A stretch of 20,432 bases of DNA from CAVHIG01 sp963636105. GTDB lineage: Bacteria > Bacillota > Clostridia > Peptostreptococcales > Anaerovoracaceae. The stretch is from NCBI GenBank assembly GCA_963636105.1, contig CAVHIG010000036.1:1-20432 (forward strand), given 5' to 3'. Positions 7,644 through 14,971 of this stretch are shown here, piece by piece. Every line of letters begins with the position of its first letter. The first letter of the stretch is position 1. The notes beneath the pieces are model-generated. The model was given only the letters and a program-made list of their open reading frames with translations, had not been told where the DNA came from and ran no database searches. The position numbers and the translations under genes were made by a program.

Positions 7644-8930
7644 ATGAAGAAAAAACTTTCAATTATACTTGCCGCTTCTATGGCATTTACACTTCTTTCG
7701 ACGGCTGCGGCCTTTGCGGACACTGCGGCAACTGCGGCAAGCTCCGCGGCGGGGACGGGCAGCGCCGTTTCCGCGAGCACAAGCGACACTGCTTCCGGTA
7801 CAGGCGATACGGCGGCAAGCACGACAGTAGCAGGACCTATCAGCGTGACACTCGATGATGCGCTCAAGCAGATGGAGGGAAGCGTGCAAATGCAGCTGAT
7901 AGAAATCCAGAATATGGGAGATAAGGCAGTATCGGCAGGCTCTTCCGAGGGACTGGATGCCATAAAGGAGGCAAAGGCGGCTCTGCGTGAATTCAAATTG
8001 GCGGCGGAGGCCAGCGGGAGCGAGGAGCTTATGCAGCAGTACAGGAGCGCGGCATTTTCTATGGACACATCCTCTAAAAAGAGCCTTGAAATGCTGAAGG
8101 CTTTTGCGACAAAGATGGTGCCCGCAAATGACGAGGCGAGGAAGAACAATCTGAATTTGTCCGCGACCGAGATGTATTACAGCTTGAAGAATATGGAAGC
8201 GCAGTATGCTATAGCAAAGGACAATTACGATATTACGCAGACAATTTATGAAAAGACGCAGCTGAAGTACAAGCTGGGCACGGTCTCGAAGATGGACCTG
8301 CTGTCAGCGGAGTCTGATGTGAATACCGCAAAGGACGCAAAGATTGCGGCGGAGAACGGACTTGCGCAGCTCCAGATGAATTTCAATATGTTTTTCGGCT
8401 ATGATCTGAATCAAAAGGTGACTCTGACGACGGTGCTTTCCGAGACGGCGTTGCCTGCTACGGGACTTGATGCCGGCATAAAGAGCGCGCTTGAAAACAG
8501 AATTGAGATAAAGGAAGCGGAATATGATTATTCCGTAGCAAAGATGGATTTCAGCGGATATAAGGCGTATCCGTCGACATCCTCAAAGTATCTGGGCGCA
8601 AAGGCGAAGTTCCTTGCGGCCGAGGCAAATTACAATACGGCTGCGGATACGGTTGAGATGGATGTAAGGACAAAGTATATGAATATGACGCAAAGCGCGG
8701 AGGCTGTCAAGTCGGCAAAGACCACGGTCGCAAACGCGAAGGAGACGGTGAGATTGGCGCAGCTGCAGTATGAGAAGGGTTATTGCACGCTGACGACGGT
8801 GCAGCAGGCGCAGCTCGCGTCGTATTCGGCACAGCTTTCGCAGGCGCAGGCGCTTTTGGATCTCAAGCTTGCGGTAGAGAAGTATGAGTATGCTATAGGA
8901 GTAGGTCTGACGGCGGCGACTTTGAGTTAG
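7644..8930 (+). CDS. Secreted TolC-family (outer-membrane-efflux-like) protein
   Basis: 428 aa with a clear signal peptide (MKKKLSIILAASMAFTLL..., cleavage likely after AFA at about residue 25). A Ser/Thr/Ala/Gly-rich stretch follows (26-63). The remainder is almost all helical, with two TolC-like halves: about 172-260 (with YEKTQLKYKLGTVSKMDLL, then AAENGLAQLQMNFNMFFGYDL) and about 280-425 (with YEKGYCTLTTVQQAQL, then LLDLKLAVEKYEYAIGVG). Y-KLGTVS-DLL and Y-KGYCTLTTVQQAQ are typical of TolC repeats. In diderm bacteria this is the outer-membrane channel of efflux pumps; here no pump gene adjoins it. SD AGGAAGGA at 7627-7634. It has its own terminator, so it is probably monocistronic. Confidence 0.75.
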   Translation: MKKKLSIILAASMAFTLLSTAAAFADTAATAASSAAGTGSAVSASTSDTASGTGDTAASTTVAGPISVTLDDALKQMEGSVQMQLIEIQNMGDKAVSAGSSEGLDAIKEAKAALREFKLAAEASGSEELMQQYRSAAFSMDTSSKKSLEMLKAFATKMVPANDEARKNNLNLSATEMYYSLKNMEAQYAIAKDNYDITQTIYEKTQLKYKLGTVSKMDLLSAESDVNTAKDAKIAAENGLAQLQMNFNMFFGYDLNQKVTLTTVLSETALPATGLDAGIKSALENRIEIKEAEYDYSVAKMDFSGYKAYPSTSSKYLGAKAKFLAAEANYNTAADTVEMDVRTKYMNMTQSAEAVKSAKTTVANAKETVRLAQLQYEKGYCTLTTVQQAQLASYSAQLSQAQALLDLKLAVEKYEYAIGVGLTAATLS

Positions 8931-8948
8931 GAAATAGGTCAAAAGAAG

Positions 8949-8994
8949 AAAGGTATCGTGATTTTGCTGTTTTTCAGCTTTCACGATACCTTTT
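8949..8994 (+). terminator. Terminator after the TolC-like gene
   Basis: A perfect 13-bp stem (8949-8961 with 8981-8993) encloses a smaller hairpin GCTG-TTTTT-CAGC. A TTTT run ends the right arm, with another TTTT after GGC. Confidence 0.88.
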
Positions 8995-9050
8995 GGCTTT
9001 TAGAGGTATGGAATTAGAAGAACTCGATGGCGACTTCACCAAAAAACCAA

Positions 9051-9079
9051 CTGACAGGAGGGTGAATATATGGTAAAAT
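9051..9079 (+). promoter_or_regulatory. Promoter for the stalk-domain / trypsin-fold gene pair
   Basis: CTGACA (9051-9056), a 17-bp spacer and TAAAAT (9074-9079), each one base off consensus. The -10 lies within the left arm of a long dyad (9073-9112), as an operator-controlled promoter would. Confidence 0.55.
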
Positions 9080-9150
9080 GTCCTTGGAACTGTCCGTATT
9101 TGGACATTTTACGGCGATTGTATCCACATAACCGTGAAAGGGTATTTTGA
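9070..9150 (+). CDS. Possible 26-aa leader ORF
   Basis: ATG at 9070 has a perfect SD, AGGAGG (9056-9061), at 8-nt spacing and opens a 26-codon frame that begins MVKCPWNCPYL and ends in TGA 20 bp before the stalk-protein ATG. Against it: the promoter predicted at 9051-9079 would start transcription downstream of this ATG, so it is translated only if there is transcription from further upstream. No family recognised. Confidence 0.2.
   Translation: MVKCPWNCPYLDILRRLYPHNRERVF
9073..9112. repeat. 11-bp dyad over the promoter (operator or attenuator candidate)
   Basis: GTAAAATGTCC (9073-9083) and GGACATTTTAC (9102-9112) are perfect inverted arms with an 18-nt loop. The loop contains a second TGTCC (9091-9095) that can pair with the same right arm, giving two mutually exclusive stems. 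It overlaps the predicted -10 and start point. Confidence 0.6.
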
Positions 9151-9170
9151 GTGAGATAAGGGGAAAAGGC

Positions 9171-10274
9171 ATGAAAAAATTCAAAAAAAGTATTGCAGTG
9201 GCGCTTTCCTTGAGTATGCTTTTGTCGTCTGCGGGCGCGGTAAGTGCTGCCGTGGCAGAAAGCCCGGCAGTAGCTGCGAATACTGTCGTAAGCGGAAACT
9301 CCGCCGTTTCCGCAAATAGCACAAGCGCAGAGCTTAGCCTCAAACCGACAAAAATAGATGTATACGTGAGTCCGGACATCGCCGTCACACTAAACGGCGA
9401 GTATTTGCAATTCAGCGACGAGAAGGGCGGCATAGTATACCCGATAATCTACAAGGGCTCGACTTATCTGCCGGTGAGAGCCATCGCCACACTCATGGGC
9501 GAACCGGTCGAATGGATAAATTCGGCAAAAATGGTTATGATAGGCAAGACGCTGAGCGAGCCGGACAATAAAAAATCGAATAAAAACAGCATAGATACAA
9601 ATTCGAGCTTTGTCACGACTGTCGATTACAGAATCGCGTGGCCGCAATACATAGGCGAGGCGTATCTCAAGCCGGATGTTACAATCATGTACTACTTTGA
9701 GGCGCAGACCTTCAAAAACGTGGTCGGCGATACGGTCTACCCGATAATCTACAACGGCTCGACCTACCTGCCTCTGCGCTCGATAGCGGAGCTTGTGGGT
9801 ATCGACATCGGCTGGGAAAACAGCACGCGAACCGTCTTCATGGAATACGAAGAGGAGCCGGAGCCGGTGGCGGTGCGCACGGAGACGCAAAGCATCAAAA
9901 ATACCTTTGACGATGTCGAGGACACCTACACGAATTCCACAACTGACTTGATGCAGCTTCAGGCTACCACGCAGGAGAAACTGCCGGAGCTCGCGGCAAA
10001 GATAAGCGCCTACTACGCGAGGGCGCATGAGAGCAATAAAGAAGTGGAAAAAATGCTGGAGAGCGCTGATTTTACTGAGGATGAGGATGCGGCATGCCGG
10101 AAGCTTGCGCAGTTTGCGTCGGATTGTGAAACCTACGTGCTTGTGCTCGAAAATATAGTATACATGGCGCTGCAGGAGCAGGACTATTCGGTGCTTTCGG
10201 AGGTATTTTTTGAAAGTGCCGTAACAACGCAGGAATCAATGGAAGAAGCGAGGGAGGCTATAGAATGTTTGTAA
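9171..10274 (+). CDS. Secreted protein with two copper-amine-oxidase-N 'stalk' domains
   Basis: 367 aa starting MKKFKKSIAVALSLSMLLSS, a clear signal peptide (cleavage likely after VSA, about residue 25), then a Ser/Ala/Asn-rich linker. Two related domains carry YPIIYKGSTYLPVRAIA (90-106) and YPIIYNGSTYLPLRSIA (190-206), the hallmark of the CuAO-N / stalk domain (PF07833) of secreted Bacillota proteins, usually thought to attach to cell wall or partners. Residues about 230-367 are a charged helical region. No copper-oxidase catalytic domain is present. ATG 9171 is preferred over TTG 9147 because it follows AGGGGA (SD) and opens the signal peptide. Its 3' end overlaps the next gene by 10 nt. 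Confidence 0.8.
   Translation: MKKFKKSIAVALSLSMLLSSAGAVSAAVAESPAVAANTVVSGNSAVSANSTSAELSLKPTKIDVYVSPDIAVTLNGEYLQFSDEKGGIVYPIIYKGSTYLPVRAIATLMGEPVEWINSAKMVMIGKTLSEPDNKKSNKNSIDTNSSFVTTVDYRIAWPQYIGEAYLKPDVTIMYYFEAQTFKNVVGDTVYPIIYNGSTYLPLRSIAELVGIDIGWENSTRTVFMEYEEEPEPVAVRTETQSIKNTFDDVEDTYTNSTTDLMQLQATTQEKLPELAAKISAYYARAHESNKEVEKMLESADFTEDEDAACRKLAQFASDCETYVLVLENIVYMALQEQDYSVLSEVFFESAVTTQESMEEAREAIECL
9438..9772 (+). repeat. Direct repeat, two copies 300 bp apart, inside the stalk gene
   Basis: The 35-bp stretches at 9438-9472 and 9738-9772 differ at only three positions and are exactly 300 bp (100 codons) apart. They encode the core motif of the two stalk domains, pointing to an internal domain duplication. 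Confidence 0.8.
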
Positions 10275-11185
10275 ATGCAATAGAAAAGGTGGGCGGCTTC
10301 ACCAGACCGCTCTTTACGATATCGAGACATTACGGCTCGGAGCGGATAGACCCCGGCGCGGCTACGATGTTCTTCGTAAACGAAGAGGGCTGGGCAGTTA
10401 CCACAAAAAAAGTGGCACAGATGGTAATAGAGGCTTCGAAAATCGAGAAGAAATATAGCGATTTCAGGCAGCAGAAGGCGCAGCTCAATCATGGCTTCAA
10501 TGCGGAGGAGCAGCTTCGCGGCCTTGAGGAGGTATTCAAATACACGCCAAATACGGTAGCGCAGCTCAAGATAAATTTTGTGGATTGCGTGGACAGGATA
10601 AAGGCTGTGCAGTGCAAAATCCATCCGAACGCGGACCTTGCGCTCGTGAAATTCGAAGGCTTCACAAAGATAGGGTACAAGGGACATGCGGTATTTGGCG
10701 ATGATGACGACAGTATAAAGCAGGGCAAATTCCTTTGCAGGCTCGGCTTTCCGTTTCCGGAATTTACAAATTTTGTATACAACCCGGAGAGGGACGACAT
10801 TGGCTGGACAAATGAAGGGACAAAGACGAGCCCGCGCTTCCCGATGGAAGGCATGGTTACGAGGCTTATCGGCGTAAAGGATGCGGGCCTTGTGGGCATA
10901 GAGCTTTCGACCCCAGGTCTTAAGGGGCAAAGCGGCGGCCCGCTCTTTGATGAGAGAGGCATTGTATACGGTATGCAAAGCGCGATCAGCCCGCTGAATT
11001 TGGGGCAGTGCGTCCATATGAGCGTGATAAAGAAATTCCTGGTAAAGGAAGGCGTGACATATTATACAGAAAAAGGAATGGTGCGGGGTGTGCCGGGCCT
11101 TACTGGCGGAGCAAATCCAGGCGCGCCGGGCGGCTCAGGAATCCCAGGCTTCGATGACCCGGGTGCCGGCACGCTGAAAATGTAG
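10265..11185 (+). CDS. Trypsin-fold (S1/HtrA-like) protein, catalytic His apparently replaced
   Basis: 306 aa, no signal peptide. GLKGQSGGPLFDERG (218-232) is the serine-protease nucleophile motif with S223, and HPNADLALVKF (120-130) matches the acidic-residue region, D124. Where the family has VTAxHV, this protein reads AVTTKKVA (44-51), placing Lys at 49 in the His position. It may therefore be an inactive binding protein, or use another residue. A charged helical insert (about 52-105) separates these motifs. The C-terminus is Gly/Pro-rich (GLTGGANPGAPGG...). The ATG overlaps the stalk gene by 10 nt and has SD AGGGAGG at 7-nt spacing, so the two are translationally coupled and probably work together, although only the first has an export signal. 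Confidence 0.72.
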   Translation: MFVNAIEKVGGFTRPLFTISRHYGSERIDPGAATMFFVNEEGWAVTTKKVAQMVIEASKIEKKYSDFRQQKAQLNHGFNAEEQLRGLEEVFKYTPNTVAQLKINFVDCVDRIKAVQCKIHPNADLALVKFEGFTKIGYKGHAVFGDDDDSIKQGKFLCRLGFPFPEFTNFVYNPERDDIGWTNEGTKTSPRFPMEGMVTRLIGVKDAGLVGIELSTPGLKGQSGGPLFDERGIVYGMQSAISPLNLGQCVHMSVIKKFLVKEGVTYYTEKGMVRGVPGLTGGANPGAPGGSGIPGFDDPGAGTLKM

Positions 11186-11200
11186 GTATAAAGGGAAAAC

Positions 11201-11295
11201 AAGGCAGCGAAAAGGAAACCAAGCCGGAAAAAGGAATCTAAGCCAGAAAAAGGAAATCCAGTCAAAGAAGGAAGCTAAGTCAGAAAACGGAAAGG
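11201..11295 (+). repeat. Degenerate purine-rich tandem repeat
   Basis: About five imperfect units of 17-20 bp (starting near 11201, 11221, 11240, 11260 and 11277), each of the form AAGCCRGAAAAAGGAA plus a few bases. The last unit runs into AAGGAGGGG upstream of the next gene. No function evident; it looks like slippage of an SD-like purine sequence. Confidence 0.5.
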
Positions 11296-11319
11296 AGGGG
11301 CCGCAAGGGCCGGAAATTT

Positions 11320-13092
11320 ATGCGCAGAGTTTTGAGAACCGCGTGGCTTGTGATAGCCGACATCTTACTTATAAATATCGCGTACATACTGGCCTTTGTG
11401 CTCAAATTCGAATTTGACGTAGAGAGCGCGCAGTTTGACGCATGGTTTGTAGTCTACGTAGACAACATTTTGCAGATTACAGCATGCAGCCTGCTCGTTA
11501 CGGCTCTTTTGGGGAGCTATTCTGCCATATGGCGCTACGCGGGCAGACGCGAGCTTGCAAAGCTGATCATAGGCGTGTGGCTGGCCTCGGCCGTTTCCGC
11601 GGAATACATGAAGATGACCGGCCAGACGATGCCGACAAGCATCTACATAGTTGCGGCGCTCATCAGCACGATTCTTTTGCCGGGACTAAGGGCGATTATC
11701 AAGGAGTATCGCAGGATGGAGGCGCGGCGGAAACTGCGCAGGCAGGCGCTTGCGACCGGGACCTCGGCTTCCGGCGGGGTAGCGGCTACAGCTTGGGATT
11801 CGGCTTCCGGCGGGGCAGCGCTTGCGACCCGGACCTCGACTTCCGGCAGGGCAGCGGCAAATGTGAAGAGAGTGATAGTGCTCGGGGCGGACGAGGCCGG
11901 AGCATATGTGATAAAAGCGTGCCGTGAGCACGTGGAATACGGACGGAAGGTGGTCGCCCTTTTGGACGATGATCCGGCGAAAATCGGTAGAAAAATAGAC
12001 GGAGTGCGGGTAGCAGGCAGTCTTGCGCAGATTTCGAAATTGCTTGCGGATTTTTCGGCGGATGAGGTGATTGTCGGCCGCGCTTATACTCGCGGGAAAA
12101 ATTTGGATGACATTGTAGATGCCTGCGCTCGATCAGGCTGCAAAATAAAGCTGCTCCCTTCGTTTGGAGAGCTGCTCGGCACAAAGGCCGCAATGCGTGA
12201 TATAAGCCGCGCGGATGTGGAGCGCCTTGTCAGCAGAAACGGCGAGGGAAGCTGTTTCGATGAAAACGAGCTGCGGGTGCTGCTTTCGGGACGTGTCGTA
12301 CTGGTAACGGGCGGCGGCGGGCGCATAGGCGGCGAGCTTTGCAGAAAAATCGCAAAGTATAAGCCGAGAAGGCTTGTAGTGCTTGATGTGTGCGAAAGCG
12401 GAGCCTATGAGCTTGCGCGTGAGCTGAGCGAAAAGCAGCCGGAGCTGGAGATAGAGACTCTGATAGGCTCGACCTGTGACAGGGCATACATGGAGAGTGT
12501 GATGGCAAAGTATGTGCCGCATATAATTTTTCACCTTGCGGCATATAGCGCCTACGACAGTGAAGGCTTTCCGGAGGCGGTAACGGCGGAGGTAGCCGGG
12601 AAGAATTTGGTTTCGGCAAGAAATGTAATGGAGCTTGCGGAGGAATATGCGGCGCAAAGATTTGTACTGGTAGAGGGCGGACTTGCGGGTAGCATGACAG
12701 ATAGCTCAGAAGGCAGAGCAGGAAAGGCTGCCGCGGCAAATTCCTGCGAGGCTTTGCTTTTAGAAAAGAGCCTTGCGGCGCGCAACACAAGCTACCTTGC
12801 GCTACGCTTTGGCCTTGTGCTTTCATCTGACAGTCCTATGATAAAGCGTATAAAAAGGCAAATTGCAGAAGGCGGCCCTGTGCGCATTTGCGCAGAGAGA
12901 AAGCTCAGATGCATAAGCGCCGGCGAGGCTGCATGCGACATACTGGCTGCTTTTGCGGATTCAGAAAAAAACGAGGAAAATGGGCGCGTGCTTTGCGCCG
13001 ACATGGGCGAGGAGCGCAAATTTTCAGCGCTTGCAGAGGACATGGTGCGGCTCGCCGGATACATACCGGGCGTGGATATTGAAATAAAGTAA
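11320..13092 (+). CDS. FlaA1/CapD-like nucleotide-sugar epimerase/dehydratase, probably inactive
   Basis: 590 aa with the family architecture. N-terminal membrane helices (about 8-29, 46-68, 82-96, 108-126) are followed by a Rossmann domain (KRVIVLGADEAGAYV, 183-197) and then an SDR domain (RVVLVTGGGGRIGGEL, 325-340) with the glycine motif TGGGGRIG. Active members change NDP-sugars for capsule or glycan synthesis at the membrane. Here the stretch that should carry the STDKA and MGxxKR catalytic motifs reads VLVEGGLAGS ... ANSCEALL (449-480), so the catalytic residues look lost. Residues 144-179 are three 12-aa repeats. The nearest strong SD (AAGGAGG, 11292-11298) is 21 nt from the ATG, with a GGCC-GCAAG-GGCC hairpin between; AAGGG at 11305-11309 is the better-spaced alternative. 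No glycan genes flank it. Confidence 0.78.
   Translation: MRRVLRTAWLVIADILLINIAYILAFVLKFEFDVESAQFDAWFVVYVDNILQITACSLLVTALLGSYSAIWRYAGRRELAKLIIGVWLASAVSAEYMKMTGQTMPTSIYIVAALISTILLPGLRAIIKEYRRMEARRKLRRQALATGTSASGGVAATAWDSASGGAALATRTSTSGRAAANVKRVIVLGADEAGAYVIKACREHVEYGRKVVALLDDDPAKIGRKIDGVRVAGSLAQISKLLADFSADEVIVGRAYTRGKNLDDIVDACARSGCKIKLLPSFGELLGTKAAMRDISRADVERLVSRNGEGSCFDENELRVLLSGRVVLVTGGGGRIGGELCRKIAKYKPRRLVVLDVCESGAYELARELSEKQPELEIETLIGSTCDRAYMESVMAKYVPHIIFHLAAYSAYDSEGFPEAVTAEVAGKNLVSARNVMELAEEYAAQRFVLVEGGLAGSMTDSSEGRAGKAAAANSCEALLLEKSLAARNTSYLALRFGLVLSSDSPMIKRIKRQIAEGGPVRICAERKLRCISAGEAACDILAAFADSEKNEENGRVLCADMGEERKFSALAEDMVRLAGYIPGVDIEIK
11749..11856 (+). repeat. Three in-frame 36-bp tandem repeats
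   Basis: Units at 11749-11784, 11785-11820 and 11821-11856 encode LATGTSASGGVA, ATAWDSASGGAA and LATRTSTSGRAA. They lie between the membrane domain and the first Rossmann domain of the CapD-like protein, where a flexible linker is tolerated. Confidence 0.9.
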
Positions 13093-13390
13093 GATTGGGC
13101 CGTATTGAATTGAATCTAATCTAATCTAATCGAAGCGAATCAAGTCGGGCAGAGTAATGCTGAAAAAATCCGTACTGTATTGTATGCTCAAGTGTATGCT
13201 TAGCGGGGAAATGTTTACACAATTGTTTAAAAAATAACGAAGCTTTCAATACGCAGGCAGCTGTGGGCCGAGCCTCCATGTGTAAGTCATTTGGTTCCGC
13301 AGGCAGGTGTAGGCCGAGCCTCCCAAAATATTGAAATAGACAAACGCCACAATCACTGGAAAGCAATGAAGCAATGAGGCAGAAGAAAAG
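13093..13390. other. Intergenic region before pgi with repeats
   Basis: It holds a pentamer run (AATCT three times plus AATC, 13113-13131), two GTATGCT copies, the near-palindrome around CAATTG at 13220, and the 26-bp repeat pair described separately. I see no convincing -35/-10 pair and no terminator after the CapD-like gene. Confidence 0.5.
13244..13336. repeat. Pair of 26-bp direct repeats bracketed by an 8-bp inverted repeat
   Basis: 13252-13277 and 13298-13323 match at 24 of 26 bases (both start CGCAGGCAG and end GGCCGAGCCTCC). The pair is enclosed by TTTCAATA (13244-13251) and TATTGAAA (13329-13336). It could be a regulator binding array for pgi or a very small insertion. Confidence 0.7.
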
Positions 13391-13405
13391 GTGGACAAGG
13401 TGTAC

Positions 13406-14839
13406 ATGAGAGAAATAAAAGTGGACATAAGCAAAACGGGCATAAGCCGCATGGCGATAGACTCCTGCCGCGACGCGCAGGAAGCCGCTCAAGAGAGGCT
13501 TTGGTCGGGAAAAGAAGAATACACAGGCTGGGTAAAACTTCCATTGGACTTCGACGCGGACCTTTTAGACCGCATCTTGATGTGCGCGGACAGAATACAG
13601 GCACAATGCGAAAGATTCATCGTCATTGGCATCGGCGGCTCCTACCTCGGCGCAAAGGCCGTAATAGAGGCGCTATCCCACACATTACCGGGCAGCGCGT
13701 TTGCGGCGCCGAGGGTGCTTTTCGCGGGCTGCAATCTGAGCGCGAGTTATCACGCCGCGCTTCTTCGTGAAATAAGGGAGCATGAGACCTGCCTCTGCGT
13801 GATCTCAAAATCCGGAAGCACGACAGAGACGAGCGTAGCCTATGCACTTCTGAAGGATGCGCTTATAAAAAAATACGGAAAAGAAAAAGCCGCACAGCGC
13901 ATATATATGATTACTGACGCAAAGAAAGGGCCTCTCCGTGAAGAAGCAGATCAATTGGGCTGCATAAGCTTTGATGTGCCCGATGATATCGGCGGAAGAT
14001 ACTCTGTCCTTACGGCGGTGGGGCTGCTCCCGATTGCTGTGGCAGGTATTGATATAAAGGAACTCATATTGGGTGCCGAGACCATGGCTACGTCCACGGC
14101 ATGGGATTTTTCAGCGCCGGACTACGCGTGCGCACGCTACCTTCTAAGTCAGGGCTGTGATTACAATGGAAAGCACTTGGCAGGCTGCACAGAACCGATA
14201 AAACAACACTTGGAACACGTCAGACCGGATGGCGGTCAGAAAGCAGACAATCCAGCTCCAGTAGGCCAGACAGCAGATAGTACAACTCCAGTAGGCCAAG
14301 AAGCATATAGCAGCAAAAAAGAGATAGAAATTTTCGAATACTACCAGCCGCAGCTTGCGGCCTTTGTCGAATGGCTCAAGCAGCTCTTCGGTGAAAGCGA
14401 GGGAAAGTGCGGAAAAGGACTCTTCCCCGCATCCCTTGCCCTGTGCACTGATCTTCACTCACTCGGGCAGTTTCTGCAAGACGGAAATCAAATCTTTTTC
14501 GAGACCGTGCTCGATGTGAAAAATCCGCCTTGCGACCTTAGAATTCCAGAAGGCGTGGGGGAAACGCTTTCGGGCCGCACCATGGAGGAGCTCAACCGTG
14601 CGGCGCTTGAGGGCGTCATCGCGGCGCACGAGGCCGGCGGAGTGCCGATTGTAAAAATAGAAATTCCGGAGCTCACGGCATTTTACATGGGCCAGCTCAT
14701 ATATTTCTTTGAGGCGAGCTGCGGCATCTCGGCATATATGCTGGGCGTAAATCCCTTTGACCAGCCGGGAGTCGAAAACTACAAGGCCGAGATGAAAAAA
14801 ATAATGGCGGCTATGCCCACAGATGAAAATCAAATTTGA
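13406..14839 (+). CDS. pgi: Glucose-6-phosphate isomerase with a repeat-bearing insert
   Basis: Interconverts glucose-6-phosphate and fructose-6-phosphate in glycolysis (cytosol). 477 aa from this start, against about 450 for Bacillota homologues. Sugar-phosphate-binding motifs GIGGSYLGAK (75-84), SKSGSTTETS (134-143) and GGRYSVL (196-202) are present, as are FGESEGKCGKG (328-338), the catalytic-His region TDLHSLGQFLQDG (H351), and the C-terminal signature NPFDQPGVENYK (449-460, K460). Between YACARYLLSQG and KKEIEIFEYYQP there is an extra segment of about 50 aa (252-303) not usual in the family, containing 10-aa repeats. ATG 13406 has AAGG 5 nt upstream; GTG 13391 and GTG 13400 are in-frame alternatives, so the start is uncertain by up to 5 aa. 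Confidence 0.93.
   Translation: MREIKVDISKTGISRMAIDSCRDAQEAAQERLWSGKEEYTGWVKLPLDFDADLLDRILMCADRIQAQCERFIVIGIGGSYLGAKAVIEALSHTLPGSAFAAPRVLFAGCNLSASYHAALLREIREHETCLCVISKSGSTTETSVAYALLKDALIKKYGKEKAAQRIYMITDAKKGPLREEADQLGCISFDVPDDIGGRYSVLTAVGLLPIAVAGIDIKELILGAETMATSTAWDFSAPDYACARYLLSQGCDYNGKHLAGCTEPIKQHLEHVRPDGGQKADNPAPVGQTADSTTPVGQEAYSSKKEIEIFEYYQPQLAAFVEWLKQLFGESEGKCGKGLFPASLALCTDLHSLGQFLQDGNQIFFETVLDVKNPPCDLRIPEGVGETLSGRTMEELNRAALEGVIAAHEAGGVPIVKIEIPELTAFYMGQLIYFFEASCGISAYMLGVNPFDQPGVENYKAEMKKIMAAMPTDENQI
14221..14310 (+). repeat. In-frame 30-bp repeats inside pgi
   Basis: The sequence CTCCAGTAGGCCA occurs at 14256-14268 and 14286-14298, exactly 30 bp apart, within units encoding PAPVGQTADS and TTPVGQEAYS. 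A weaker third unit upstream encodes RPDGGQKADN. Confidence 0.75.
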
Positions 14840-14871
14840 AAAAATACAGCTAAAAAAAAGAGTGAAATTTG

Positions 14872-14912
14872 TTGAAATAGTGCTTTACAAAGTGATATAA
14901 TGCGTGTATAAT
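14872..14912 (+). promoter_or_regulatory. Two overlapping strong promoters of hbd
   Basis: Promoter 1 is TTGAAA (14872-14877), 18-bp spacer, TATAAT (14896-14901). Promoter 2 is TTTACA (14884-14889), 17-bp spacer, TATAAT (14907-14912). Both -10 boxes are perfect. This fits a highly expressed central-metabolism gene with a leader of about 160 nt. Confidence 0.85.
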
Positions 14913-14971
14913 GGCAGTAAAGAAAAGTTATTTTTTTAACAATCTGTTGTTGGTTGCAAGGCTCACCCCCT

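Noticed and set aside
7367..8149. 260-aa - strand frame antisense to the TolC-like gene
   Set aside because: It is generated by the Ala/Ser/Thr-rich code on the + strand; no SD or recognisable domain, and the + gene has a signal peptide and matching repeats.
9008..9076. 22-codon ORF starting MELEELDGDFTKK
   Set aside because: It has no properly spaced SD and begins immediately after a terminator.
13113..13131. Pentamer run before pgi as a phase-variation switch
   Set aside because: It is short, outside any coding frame, and not between promoter elements I can identify.
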